From Cephalotus follicularis (lineage: Eukaryota; Streptophyta; Magnoliopsida; Oxalidales; Cephalotaceae), in contig BDDD01000997.1 of NCBI GenBank assembly GCA_001972305.1, positions 257,066 to 321,065 of the forward strand: 64,000 nt of DNA. Reading direction: 5' to 3'. The position numbers and the translations under genes were made by a program. Position 1 is the first letter of the stretch. Every line of letters begins with the position of its first letter. Below are positions 25,384 through 37,271 of the stretch, piece after piece. A model generated the notes under the pieces. The model did not search any database and was not told where the DNA came from. It saw nothing but the letters and a program-made list of their open reading frames with translations.

Positions 25384-25740
25384 CATGAAAGACTTTCTCT
25401 TGCATTTCGATATTAGTTCTTTCTGCACTTGGAGAAATACAATCCTATAGTTTTTCCTCAGCAGGAAAACATGTTACAAGATCATCAATACAGAAACAAA
25501 TTAACCTGATACAAATAAGCTAAATATTCCGCTTGCTATAGTATAAACAATGAAACTAATCTATTTTTTTTTATAGCCGCAAGCAGAAACAGAAAACTTT
25601 ATAGTGTGATTTTCCTGCATCTATGCCTTATGGGACAACAAGTCATCTGAGAAAGAACGATCAGGACTACATTTGTACCATCTTACAGCCATAGAAATGC
25701 AATGCCGTCTGACTTAAAGTGAAAGCTACGAGCTCTATGG

Positions 25741-28700
25741 TCAGTGAGAAGAGTGGAATCGGACAGGAGTTGTGGATTCCGAAACTCTTAGTGACCCTCC
25801 GAGCTCAGCGGGTACAAGAGGGATGAGGGAGTGGAGGACATCCGTTATTAACGGCCTATAACTTGGCTCAGGTTGAACACATAGTACTGCTACAGCAGCA
25901 ACCTGTTCAGTGGTAATATGGAATTTAATTCAGCAAATAAAGTAAGAGCATGGGTTACAGGTATTCATCATATAGTATTGATACACTATGAACCTGATAT
26001 AGGTGCTTTAAATCCATTGTGTCTTTGATCACAGGATCCACAATGTTTGGAAGTTTTGATCTGTCTGTGAGCTGAGGCATGGCCTGCATGTCCAATATAA
26101 ATGTAACATCAAGTTCTCAAAAAGAAACAAAATAAAAAGGGCAAAATCATCTCTTAATTAAATTTTACTGGCTGCTGTAAGGTGAAAAGAAAATTACCCA
26201 TGTGACCATTGACTGCAATTGAGCTGGTGACATTTTCTCCACTGGCTTTCTTCCCATTAAAAGCTCTAAAAGAACAACTCCAAAGGCATATACATCACTT
26301 TTATCAGTCAATATACCTGAAAAAACAGGTTCATGATTTCTTCCACTGCCAATTATCCCGTTTAGGTATTAAAGAAAGCTTAATTCCGAAGATGGCTTTT
26401 AAGACATCAGCTTGCAAAACAATAAACTGAGAAGAAAAAGAACATTTTGCTAATGACATATGTACTTGCATCAGAATCTCAATAAACCTGCATCAGTTCA
26501 AAGATTTGATTCCGCAACTTTTCAAGATCATGTACACATTGTGACAAAGGGAGCCTCAAGAGCAAATAACATTTCAGCTACAACGTCTATAAATTCGCAA
26601 TTTCAACCTTCAATGAGTACACTCTTTGACAGATTTTCCATTTTAGTACAGAAACTTTTATTTGTGAAATTTTGGTAAATTTTGAGCAGGGCGAAAGAAA
26701 GCAATTCATAAGGTATATTTCAGCACGAAATATTCAAAACACATCCCACATTTAATAAAAAATACAAGAACAATTTTCGGCACATGGCAAGAATCAGAAA
26801 GCTTATGTGAAATTGGACTAAACATCACACGGTCATAAGTTCAAAGAATTTACCTAATAAAGCACAATAGTACAAAACATAGCAGTTCAAGCGAATTGTA
26901 TTAGTTAAGTAGAAGTACTCTTTTAGAGAAATAAAAATTTTACGTACCATCTAGTAGGTACTCTGGGGCTACACAGCCTAAAGTTCCGGAAAGCTTTACA
27001 TTCTTGTCTTGAGTCCCAGCAGCTATAGCAAGGCCAAAGTCTGAAAGCTGAATGAAAGAAATACTCTTTCAACATTGTGGTTGAAAATAAATTGAACTAA
27101 GAAAATTCACATTCGATATTTCATACGTCATGTTACCTTAGCATTGAAGTTTGAATCCAGAAGAATGTTAGATGAATTCAGATCTCTATGGACAACACTA
27201 GGGTTGCAGTGCTCATGGAGATACTCTAATCCTCTAGCCAACATCATTACAATAAGTGCAACCCCGTTAGGCTAAAAAATATGAATTTAAGAAAAATCAG
27301 TACCAAAACAAAGGGGATGTTATATAATTTACCTTGCAACATCAACAGCAATCTTCAACCGGAGATGCCAAGTTAAAGCAGATCCATGGGTAGGTCCTAA
27401 CAGTGATAAGAAGTATCTTAAATTATCCCTTTTAATTCCTGTTCGGGCTAACATTGAAATTAAGAAAGAGTGGAAGTTTATACCATGTAATTGACTCTCC
27501 AAAGACCCATTCTGCATCATTTCATATACAAGAAACCTTGATTCACCATGAATACAACAACCCAAAAGAGAAATTATATTCTGGTGCCGGATATTCATCA
27601 ACCAATTTACCTCACTCTGCAATTCCAGCCATATTTCAAAACAGGAAACCCAGAGAATCTAAATCATATCTTAGATGATTGAATTCCAAATCAATTTATG
27701 TGTAGCTTTACCTCAAATTCTCTTTTAGCATCCTTCCATTCAGCATCTATTCTCTTCACAGCTGCAAGGAATTTATCATCAAAATGTGCTTTGTAGACAC
27801 GTCCACGACCACCTTCTCCCAAAATATTACTTTCGTGGAACTTCTTTGTTGCAGCTTCTAACAACTCATAGTCAATAACAGTAACTGAATCCTTCTTCCC
27901 AGCCAATCTTGAGGAATTAAATTGATCCCCAATTGGACTTAAAGAAATCTCTTTTGCAGCATCTTCATATTCCATTTTAGACAACATAAAAGGGAAACAA
28001 ATAGAGAATCACATCTTCGTATTCCAAGAAAGAAAATGCTAATATGTAATTCTGGAAAATGAAGATACCGGAGTTCTGTTTGCTTTTGCCACTGTTGTCC
28101 TCCAAGTTTTTCTTTCTACAGATCCAAATACATATAAGAAACAGCAATAATCCACCAAGGAGAGTAGAAGCAACAATAAGTGCTACAAGAATTCTCTTGT
28201 TCAAATCTTGGTGGTGCACTACTTTAACCACAGGGATTCCTGGTTAAAACAAACAAGTTTTAGAATCGTATACACATCAATTGAAGCCACTAAAAAGAAG
28301 CTTTAAAATAATATTCCATGTTCTTTTTAGCATAATAGTAGTGTATTCTTGGTTCAAATCAAAAGTTTAATTACTTAAATAACAAATTTTGTTTCATATG
28401 GAAAATGTAGCCACCAAATTTAATCAAATTTGTGACCATTCCTTTGGCTAATTAATACGTTCTTATGAAGAAGAAAATAACCTCAATTCTAAAATGATTG
28501 TTGCTTTGGTGATTGAAAAAATAAAAAACACTACATGAGGGTCTTCAACAACAGATAAAGTTCCAGGTTTAAAACCTAAGGTCTCTACTCCAATATTGAA
28601 GTAATGTGCAAATTAGACTATACATAACATTAATATATAAAAACGGGGCCTTAAATTTAATAAAACTACTATAAAAAAAAACCAAATTATCCCATGCAGG

Positions 28701-28884
28701 CAAATCATGAACAATAGTAAAAAGCAGTGTGCAAAGGTGACAGACCTGGAGATTCAGATTCCATAACTGCAGAATTATGATAAATGTGAAGAGAAGAACT
28801 AGACATGGAGGAAACTGATGACACTGGACTGGAATTGACTATATTAGCAATGAACAAGTAGCTAACATTATTACATAACCACAT
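25741..28884 (-). CDS. Receptor-like protein kinase similar to Arabidopsis At1g80640, 10 exons
   Basis: A plasma-membrane kinase with a short extracellular part. Minus-strand exons: 28884-28746, 28239-28069, 27962-27712, 27616-27484, 27396-27333, 27233-27137, 27047-26948, 26316-26198, 26083-25994, 25902-25741; total 1326 bases, 441 residues, frame kept throughout. Residues 1-60 give a weak signal-like start and a Ser-rich region. One membrane helix spans about 63-86 ([18 protein letters not shown]). The kinase domain runs from about 145 to 405 with GEGGRG (152-157), AVK Lys near 173, DFG near 288, and [11 protein letters not shown]. The catalytic loop reads HRDLN, with Asn272 where active kinases have Lys. 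The glycine-rich loop has Arg for the usual Phe. The domain order and the C-terminal [19 protein letters not shown] block match the At1g80640 type. The start is uncertain: an ATG at 28916 is out of frame, so I chose the in-frame ATG at 28884. Confidence 0.88.
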
Positions 28885-30156
28885 AGGTAGGTAGTAGTAA
28901 CAGATCAAGGAGATTCATATCTTGTTTTATGGGTTAGAGAGAGAGACAGAGACAGAAAGATGTTAAATTATTACAAACAGCTTAAAGTGTGGTGTGGGGT
29001 TAAGTGAAAGTTCTAATGAGGTGGGCACTTTGGATCTATCAGACTATATCTTTGCTATGTCTGTAATGCAGATAGGGACAAAAAAGGGTGTCGATGGCAT
29101 TGCTAGGAAACTATTAAGAAAGCACTTTTTTATCTGTTATGTGTAAAAGTGAGGGAGCAAATGGACAAGGTATCATGTGGCAGTTATCCAAAGACAGAAA
29201 ATTGTTTAAGAGAGTAGGGTTATTTTGCTTGGACAGTTAGGACTTGGCAATGGTTGCTGATACAGTGATAGTGTTCAGTCCTAATCAAAATGCAGGGGAT
29301 GCTTCTCAAACTTAGGGATGGCAACATGGGTTATGACACTTGATCCCGATCCGAACCCGATCCGATAATAAATTAAATAGGTTTAGTCTAAATTTTATCT
29401 AATTATATTAATATTAACTCGTATAACTTGATTTGAATTCGAGTCGAATTCAACCTGACTCGAATTCGACCCAAACACTATAAAAATACGACTGGTTGAC
29501 ACGAATTACCACCCCTACTCGAATATAATTTATTTGTCCACCCCAACTTCTTCTCTTCTTATTTTTTTCATGTATAAAAAAGATGAATTTTATTAATCAT
29601 CAAATTAGATTAGCAAACCCAAACTGATAGACCGTTACTCACATAATTCGCATAAAGTGATATACGACTCGCATGAAGCGAAACATAATAAACACAATCA
29701 TTGTACCATACTGAGACTGCAATGGAAGAAGACTCGTCGCTTCCATCACATGGAGATAACCAATATGCTGATATGACGTCCTTTTTTTATCGAATTTAAT
29801 CTTCAACCTAGTGGCTAATAAGTTATACTCTATTTCAAATTTCGTACTAACTTGCATGATTTAGAGGAGTCTAAATGAAACTGATAAGACATATGAAGTT
29901 ACGAATTCTAAATAAAATATAATATGCATGAGATGTAACCAACGACTACAAAACACTAAGACAAATTGAACAAAACACAAAGAAAGAAAGAAAGAAAATA
30001 AGAAGTGTTTTCATCATGTATTTATTGGATTGAGATTTACATCAAATCCAAATGTTAATTTTATATTCTTCTAAATGGATTATATTTACGTATATTTGAT
30101 TGGTTTGAAAACTATTATGTGTGATTTACATGGATAAAACATCAAATCCTTTAATC
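28885..30156. other. Upstream region of the kinase gene and intergenic DNA
   Basis: GA-rich leader-like DNA near 28935-28965, then AT-rich intergenic DNA. It contains the repeat at 29311-29516. No other gene signal was found up to the TSD of the large retrotransposon. Confidence 0.5.
29311..29516. repeat. Short dispersed repeat (Mutator-like MITE candidate), uninterrupted copy
   Basis: It starts TAGGGATGGCAACATGGG and ends CGAATTACCACCCCTA, whose reverse complement TAGGGGTGGTAATTCG resembles the start. Inside are GATCCCGATCCGAACCC and AACTCGTATAACTTGATTT. A second copy at 53263-56931 shares the whole sequence but is split by an inserted LTR. No clear target duplication is visible for this copy. 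Confidence 0.7.
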
Positions 30157-30161
30157 AATTT
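30157..30161. repeat. Target-site duplication of the Tat element, left copy (AATTT)
   Basis: AATTT directly left of the element's TGTTGATGC end, matched by AATTT at 41900-41904 directly right of its CACATCA end. Confidence 0.9.
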
Positions 30162-31109
30162 TGTTGATGCAAAAATCTTTCCTTCAACAGTACCCTACGT
30201 GGAGGGCTTTGATTTGTTGAGGGAAACACTGTTAAATGCTCCAAGATGAAGGTTAAAGATGGTCGTTTTCCCTGCACAGATAAGAAAACTCGTTGAAGGT
30301 CCAGAAAGTTGTTCTCCCGGGGACACTCCGACGTTCAAGTTAGACACTGCACAGAGAAAATTAGGTTCTCTTGAGAGTAAAAATGGCTGACCTTTGTTTT
30401 GACTGTGAAACTGTTATTTATAGTGTTGGTTTGTAACTGTCTGAGCGTGTAAATCGGAGATGATAGTTATGCCCCTAGAAAAATGCCGAGGATCTTGGAC
30501 ATTTCCTTTGATCTCCGCCGGATTTGGTGGTAACTTCCTTATCAGATGTTTATCATATCATATCTTTCTATATTTGAAGAGATGAACCCCTGGAAGGTAG
30601 GCTGATTTCATGGCCTTATCCTGCGGAGGACAAGGAAGGGAGAGGAAGTCCTCTGGACTATTATCCACTTCAAGGTCTTCAACGTCAATAGCTTCTTCAG
30701 GAGCTTGTGCCTGGGGCACTAGGTCCTCTGCAACGCTGTCGAGGAAGAGGTCTCCTGTGATGCAGTTGAGGAAGAGGTCCTCGGCACTGGCGCCGAGGAG
30801 AGCGTCCTCCGCCATGCAACCAAGTAGGAGCTCCTCGGCACTGATGCCGAGGAAGATGAGGTCCTCGGCACCGGTGCCGAGGAGCTCCTACTTGGTTGCA
30901 TGGCGGAGGACGCTCCTCGGCACCGGTGCCGAGGAGGAGGAGGTCCTCGACACTGGTGCCGAGGAGGGCATCCTCATCTGCTTCTCTTGTTGGGGTTAGG
31001 GAGCTTCCTCTGACCAGCGTCCATATAAGCTTCAAAGCCCCTGGACACTTAGCTATGTCCAAGAAGGACACGTGTCCTTCTTAATATAAGCAGATTTTTC
31101 TCCATATCA
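30162..31109 (-). repeat. 3' LTR of the Tat element (948 bp)
   Basis: Plus-strand ends are TGTTGATGCAAAAATC and TTTCTCCATATCA. A TATA box (CTATAAATA on the minus strand) lies at 30415-30423, and GATCCTCGGCATTT lies upstream of it. The segment 30780-30970 is packed with GCCGAGGA/TCCTCGGC motifs and includes a long perfect inverted repeat that the other LTR lacks. Confidence 0.93.
30800..30915. repeat. 42-bp perfect inverted repeat inside the 3' LTR
   Basis: Arm 30800-30841 is exactly complementary to arm 30874-30915, with a 32-base spacer that is itself partly self-complementary (GCCGAGGA against TCCTCGGC). The arms include CAACCAAGTAGGAGCTCC and its complement. The right LTR has the same blocks at 41585-41700 but arranged as direct repeats. 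I infer that an inversion or inverted duplication occurred in this LTR. Its RNA would fold into a long hairpin. Confidence 0.9.
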
Positions 31110-31125
31110 TATGCCCCCCTGGTCC
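31110..31125 (-). other. Polypurine tract of the Tat element
   Basis: On the minus strand the bases just before the 3' LTR read GGACCAGGGGGGCATA. The G-rich run followed by the LTR's TGATATGG start is the expected plus-strand primer site. Confidence 0.8.
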
Positions 31126-31789
31126 TTCTTCTCTGACCGTGGCCGAGGAGGAGGAGCAAAGCTGGGAGTTAACACTCGAGCAGACCTCCGTTACGTAACC
31201 TTCACAGGCTCAGCTAACTGTTTGATATGGGCTTCCGCAGGTCCTCCTCGTTTGCTGGGCTGAGTTTTGACTAGCTGAGGAAGATGCACGTGGGGCGCCC
31301 GTGGCTTCGAGTGGGGTCTTGCCCTCTGTAGATAAGTCAGACCCAGTCCTCAAGTGGGCCCAGTCATATGGCCCAAATTCAAAAATTACAGAGTCATGAT
31401 ATGACAGACATGCACCTTGGGCCGTCCCCCATTAATTAATGCCCATCATTGCGCCGTAGTTTTTTAAAATTTTTGCACGCCTGGCGCTTCATTGTCCGTG
31501 CTTAATCTCTTCGTTTTCCGCTCCTGATTAGACAAGGCGATCTCCGCCGTTAAAACCAGATGAGATGGATGGTATGGTTACACTCCCAGGCCCTTTAAAT
31601 ATCCTCATCTCTCGTGGAAAAAAATTTTACGCTTCCTTGCTTTCCTAAATCCTAGAATTTTTGCAACCTTCTTGCTTTCTGACCTTCAATTTTGTCTTCT
31701 TCTTCGCCTTCCACTTCACCCAGATTCTCAGGTGAATAATTTCTCTTGATACTTTTTACTTTTCTTGCTTGTTCTTCCAGAGACTCTCA
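31126..31789 (+). promoter_or_regulatory. Region upstream of the opposite-strand gene; candidate promoter
   Basis: The stretch between the polypurine tract and the opposite-strand gene has no long coding frame. CCCTTTAAATATCCTCATC at about 31601 resembles a TATA box about 190 bases before the first ATG. A promoter here is inference from position only. Confidence 0.35.
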
Positions 31790-34483
31790 TGTCCACTGTG
31801 TCTTCGTCTTCCTCTCTTTCTGATAACCCCATGGCCAGAACGAAACAAACCAAGAGAACGATTAGACATCCTGAGGTGGTGACCCAAGCATCAGCGGGGG
31901 TTACCATAGCTTAGTGCCCCATCAATATGGGGGTGGAGATGGAGGCTGCCGCTGCCGGAGCTCCTAACGTCGAGGCCACCACGACTGGGGTCCAAATTTT
32001 TCAGGCCTACTTTGATGAGACCACAATGTGCCCACAAAAACTGGCGCAATTAGTCAAAGAATTCTCCATTCCCGGCAGTCTGGACTTGGAGATCCCTGTC
32101 GACCCAGGTCAATCATTGTGAACCAACCCGGGCACTTTGTGGTGTTCCAAGATGCTTTGGAGCACGGGTTGAGGCTTCCTCTGCCGCCATTCACCATCAC
32201 CGTCCTCGGCCCTTACTGGATTCACCCGTCGATGCTGCAAGCTCAATCCTGCAAGTTCATCTTTGGATTCCTTGTTCGATGCCTTGAAGCGGATGCAGTG
32301 CCCACTCTTGAGCTGTTCAATGAATTCCATACGATGGTTTCCTCCCCAAAGAAGCGTGGCTTTTACTTTAAGTCATGCATGGGTCGCAATAAGCTGCTGG
32401 CGGAGAACACCAAGACGGTCAAGCACTAGAGGGAGAAACACTTCCTGGTCAAGAACCTCCTCGGTTTCATTCCCTGCCCTTGGACAGACACACTAGATAA
32501 CAGGCTTCTTAACAAAAGGTCATTTTTGACCAGGGAAGAGACCGCCGACCTGAGAAGGCTTTCGGCCCTAGCACCCGAGGAAGTGCTTAAGGTGGTGTCC
32601 GAGGACTGTATGCGGCGATATGGGCTTAGCATGTCCCTAGGCTGCAGGGCTAGGCTAGAGTTGGATGCGGAGGAGGTTCCCATGGGGATCCGGAGAGAGA
32701 GGGATCACGATGACCGAGGTGGAGCTGTTTCCTTGGAAACCACACAAGGAGAGAGCAGTACTAAACTTTCTCTGGGCTAATCTTTAACTTTAAATTTATG
32801 TTTGGTTTTCTGATGTTTCTCTAGCTGTTCCTTCGCTTTTCTGTGCATAGATGGCATCTCACGATTCTGCCATGGACCTGATAAGGGTTGGCCGTGAACA
32901 AGCCTGAGCTGCCGACCTGGAGGAACAAAGACGGGATGCCGAAAAGAGACGGAAGGCCTTGGAAAAGTCCAAGGAGGCAGCGGAGAGGAGGGCAGCCAGA
33001 CAAGCCGCTGCGAGGGCCAGGCTCGATGAACTGCCCTGGGTCCTATCCAAGGAGGCCAGGCGCACAGACGAAGAGACTAACTCCACCAACGTCGAAGTGT
33101 CCAGTGAAGCTGGAGCTACTGGAGCCGAGGAAGCCAGGGCTGCGAAGGCCAGGGAGGCCAGGGATGCGAAGGCCAGGGAAGCCAGGGCTGCGGAGGCCAG
33201 GGTTGCCAAAGAGGCCCGGGCTGCTGAAGCCAGGGAGTCCAGAGCTGGTATTGAACCTGCCTGTCCCTCAAAGCGGTAGAGGATGGAGAAGGAGAGTGCT
33301 CCTCAGAATGAAGCTGTTGAGGGGCGCCTCTATGACCCCAACCATCCTTACCCTGCTACGGAGCTCGGGTAAGTAAGGGATATCCTTGGGGAGCTTGGCC
33401 AAGCTGGAGTTTGCTTAAAAATGCTCGGAGTTGCCACGTAGCTGGGCAGAGCTGCCATGTTTCCCTACGAGCTGGGGCTAAGGGAGGAGTGGTCGACAAG
33501 GCAGCTTTGGACCAATCTTTTCCAGTGTTGTCATAGGGTATGTTCATTTACATCAAATTTCTTTTTTGAACTTTTTTGATTAGTTCTAATCCGTTGTTTC
33601 TTCCTCAGGCCATGGTCAATGCCCATCTTCTGATGGACAGAACTGACCAAGAGACCAGCTTGAACAATTAGCTCGAGGTCGAGAATGCTGAGCTGAATAG
33701 ATCTCTGGCCATTACCCGTGCTCAGTTGGATGAAGTGCTTGGCGCCCAGGATGGGTTAGCTACAAAGAAGGATCTGGCCCTGGAAGAGGCCAGGAAGGAG
33801 AGTAGGCTCAAGATTGCTACGATGAATCGGATCATTGAGCTCGAGGGTAGGCTTTAGGCTCAATGTAACCAGTTGGCTAAGTCCTAGGAGCTTGAGAATG
33901 CTCAGACCAAAGTTGCTGTGGAGAGGGTAGTCCTGAATTTTAAGGCATCTACTGAGTTCCGGGATGCCATGGATCAGGCCGTCGACCTCTACAAGGCCTC
34001 TGAGGACTTCAACAGTGAAGTCTTGAAGAAGTCCTTGGCCAACTTTCACCGGGGGTTTTATACCTACCAAAACATGGTCTAGTGCCTTCCGGATCTCTTG
34101 TTGGACTCCCTTGTCTGTGGCCCTTCGGTGGTTGAGTACGACTTCATCTCGGAGGGCGTTGAAGAGGCCGATGATGAAGCTTTCAGAGCCTTTGATGAAG
34201 AGCAAAGTCATGCTCAGGATCTCAGGTGGTCGCCTAATGGCCATGATTTGGTTCCTTTTGCTGCACCTGTCGGGGATGACAATCTTGGGCCTTGGACACT
34301 GAACCTCTTTCTCGCATTGATGCCGAGGACCCTGCCCCTGTGCACATGACCGAAGATGATCCACCTCTTCCTCCTGGTCCAAGATCCGAGGACCCTCCTC
34401 ATCCTCCTCCTCCTCTGACAGAAGAAAATGCTCATCTAGCTCCTCCCACCGTGGTAGACATCCCTTCCGGGGATGAGGCTTAG
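31790..34483 (+). pseudogene. Opposite-strand gene of the Tat element (PF04195-like 'putative gypsy type transposon' protein), decayed
   Basis: It runs against gag-pol. The N-terminal frame starts ATG 31790. From 32113 to 32429 a block with FVVFQDALEHGLRLPLPPF and FNEFHTMV matches the plant PF04195 domain. The second part (32900-33280) is Arg/Ala/Glu-rich with a repeated AKAREAR unit, a strong coiled-coil candidate. The third part (33609-34480) is also helical and acidic, with FRDAMDQAVDLYKASEDF and LKKSLANFHRGFYTYQN. Likely introns lie near 32780-32850 and 33370-33609. Seven in-frame stops (31912, 32427, 33277, 33669, 33855, 33885, 34080) are all TAG, and there is a frame change near 32100. 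The function of this protein is unknown in the literature I recall. It has no recognisable enzyme motif. Confidence 0.75.
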
Positions 34484-35314
34484 AGTAGATTTTTGCTTTT
34501 TAATTGTAATATCTTTTTGCTTCCATGAACTTGTAACCTTTAAACATTAATGAGAAAAGAAACTTTTGGTATTCTAGAATCTTGTCTTTATTCTCTTGTA
34601 TCACGTGCTTGAGCTCTGCATGTATATATGTTCGTAATTCTCTTAGGAATTTTACCTCAGTCCAACTTATATACTTCTCACATGTTACCTAAGCTTTACA
34701 ATCCACATAGGATACTTTGTTTCCAAAGCACTTAGATAATAAGACTTAGTCTTTACAAGTTCTGTTGTGTTCGTAGACTAAGTTTCTGGTTTGCTCGGAC
34801 AAGTTCCTATGGGTTTGCCGAGCAGGATCTCGTCTGGCCCATTATGTTTTAGGCCAAGCCGACTGAGCTTGCAGTCCGCATAAGGACACTTTTATTAAAG
34901 TGCTTAGTCCAACGAATTTGATCGTTGTGAGTTCCCATGGATTCGCCTTTCAAGACACGACTTCAGGTCTGGTCGGTCAAGTTCCCATGGTGTTGCCGAT
35001 CAGTACTTGCTCACTGGGGAGTCTTGTTGCTTCCTTGTAAGTCTTTTGCATGTATGGTTTTAGATGCTCCTCCGAAGGAGTCTTGTTTGCTCCTCTGAAG
35101 GAGTCTTGTCGGTCCTTGGTATGTTCGAGACCTCGGCTAGTGTTTGTTCTCTGCTAAGGGAGTTGACTGGTGGCTGTTCAGAGGTTTAAGGACATGAACA
35201 TTGGGCCTCCAGTCCCTTGCAAACTTGGAACCATGATATTAAACATAAATTTTGAAGAAAAAAAAGTAACTTTATTTCCTCTTTGAATTTGAATTTTGTA
35301 CATCTTACAAATGA
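34484..35314. other. Spacer between opposite-strand gene and integrase
   Basis: T-rich DNA with short repeats (GAAGGAGTCTTG at about 35055 and 35095, and GTTCCCATGG-like strings at 34930-34990). No coding frame on either strand. It probably holds the 3' ends of both the pol transcript's coding part and the opposite-strand gene. Confidence 0.6.
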
Positions 35315-36350
35315 TCATTGGTAGTACTTCCTCAAATGCTCGACATTCCAAGCTCTGACAATCTTCCTGTCCCCCAGAGTTTCAAGTTTGAATATTCCTG
35401 GGCGGAGGACTCTCTTAATCTTGTATGGCCCTTCCCAGGTAGGGGCTAGTTTTCCTTTGGTACCGGTTGGATCTGCAATAGCCGAGTTGCGTAGGACTAG
35501 ATCTCCTTGCCTTAGTGGTCTGGGGCTTACCCTTCTGTTATAATAATGACTCACCCTCTGTTGGTAGGCTGCAACTCTAATTGCGACCATATCTCTGAGC
35601 TCTTCTACTAGGTCGAGCAGGCATCTAAGTCCTTCTTCATTGTTATCTTCAGTGAAATGCACAACCCTTGGTGACTGTACACCAATCTCCACCGGTATCA
35701 TAGCTTCAGCTCCAAAACAAAGGCTGTATGGGGACTCACCAGTTGTAGTCCGAGGAGTTGTTCTATATGCCCATAGTATGCTTGGTAGCTCCTCTGTCCA
35801 TCTTCCTTTGCTGTCTTCAAGGTGCTTCTTCAAGCCCGAGATGATTTCTCTGTTGATCACCTCGGCTTGACCGTTACTCTGGGGGTAGGCTACCAAGGCA
35901 AGCCTATGCTCTATCCTACACTCTTTGTAAAAGTCATGGAACGCTTGGCAATCAAACTGTTTACCGTTGTCTGAGACAATTGCCCTCGGGACTCTGAATC
36001 TATAGATGATTAATTTCCACACGAAGCTCTCGTGTTCTTCTTAGTAATTGTGGGTAAAGGCTCTGCTTCCACCCACTTAGTGAAGTAGTCCATTTCTACA
36101 ATGAGAAACTTCCTCTGGCCTGTCGTCGTGGGTAGTGGTACGACGAAGTCTATTCCCCATTGTACAAAGGGCATGGGGCTGTGACAGACGTCAGAGGTTG
36201 AGAAGGTTTTCTGCTTATTTTTGCGTTCATCTGGCACTTGTCACACTTTCTTACCAAGTCTATAGCATCTTGATGCAAGGTCGGCCAATAGTAGTCCTAC
36301 CTTAATAACTTGTGGGACAATGTCCTGCCCCCCGTGTGATTGTCACATAC
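35315..36350 (-). pseudogene. Integrase of the Tat element
   Basis: It inserts the cDNA into the genome. In minus-strand order there is an HHCC zinc finger (HEGVCDNHTGG with H and CDKC further on, about 36350-36245), then the catalytic core: WGIDFV and DYFTKWVEAEP (36160-36050), VSDNGKQFD (about 35970) and NGQAEVINRE (about 35860), giving the D, D, E triad. The C-terminal part includes GPYKIKRVLRPGIFKLE, and no chromodomain is seen. It is broken by a TAG near 36298 and by a frame change near 36020. Confidence 0.88.
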
Positions 36351-36599
36351 TCCTTCATGGGCTTCCCTTAGAGCATAATCGACCTCAAAGGGGGTCAAGC
36401 ATCTCAGCCAAGAAAAAGAGAATGACCTCTTATAGAGGATCCCATCTCAGAGTTGAAATCTGTTTGCTCTGTATACAAGTTTCCTCGCCTCCACAGGGTC
36501 CTCAGGTAGAATCCCATTTCTCAGCCAATTGATAAAGGGAGTCATCCAGTTTGGCTCCTGCGGTACGTCTATGTCCATTACATATACTTCAAAGACGGT

Positions 36600-37271
36600 G
36601 GGCCTGTCCAGGTAGTCTACTAGCATGGCTTGATTTTTCTATAGCTCCTCTGTCGTGGCTAGTTTTGATAACTGATCTGCTCAGGCGTTTTCTGCTCTGG
36701 GTACTTTCAAAATTCTTAAAATTTTGAAGGCCGACTTCATACTCTGAAAATGGGATAAGTATTTGGCCATTGAGTCTTCTCGTGCTTCATACTCTCCATT
36801 TTCCAGACCAACCACTAGCTGAGAATCACTGGAGGCCTCTATCTTTTTCACCTCCAAGTGCTTTGCAATTGTCAGCCCAGCTATTAGAGCTTCTCACTCA
36901 GCTTCATTGTTTGTAGCTTTAAACCTAAACCTTAGAGCATACTCCAACGTCCAACCATCTGGGCTTGTTAATACCAACCCTGCTCCACTGCCAGTAACGC
37001 AAGATGAGCCATCCACAGGAAACTTCCATATCCCCCTCTTTCTCCTCCATACACTCCGTAGGTGTATTATCTCCAACAAAGTCGGCTACGACTTGTGATT
37101 TGATTGCTGGCCTAGCTTCAAACTTCATATCATACTCGCCTAGTTCGACTGACCACTTGATTAATCTGCCTAAGGTGTCAGGCTTCTCAAGGACTTATTT
37201 GAGTGGTTTGTCAGTCAGAACCTTGATTGTATGGGATTGAAAATATGGCCTTAATTTTCTGGCCGCTATGA
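36600..37271 (-). pseudogene. RNase H domain of the Tat element
   Basis: It degrades the RNA of the RNA-DNA hybrid. The minus-strand frames include WKFPVDGSS (first catalytic Asp), GAGLVLTSPDGWTLEYALRF, NNEAE (Glu) and SDSQLVVG (Asp). Three or four stops interrupt it, mostly TGA or TAG at places where family members have Arg or Gln. Confidence 0.8.

Noticed and set aside
30558..31084. Several ORFs on both strands in the Tat LTR, and the parallel set at 41214-41874
   Set aside because: They arise from GCCGAGGA/TCCTCGGC microrepeats. Copies in the two LTRs do not keep a common frame.
32859..33376. Ala/Ser-rich and Arg/Pro-rich ORFs opposite or overlapping the opposite-strand gene
   Set aside because: They are shadows of the AKAREAR coiled-coil coding repeat in other frames.
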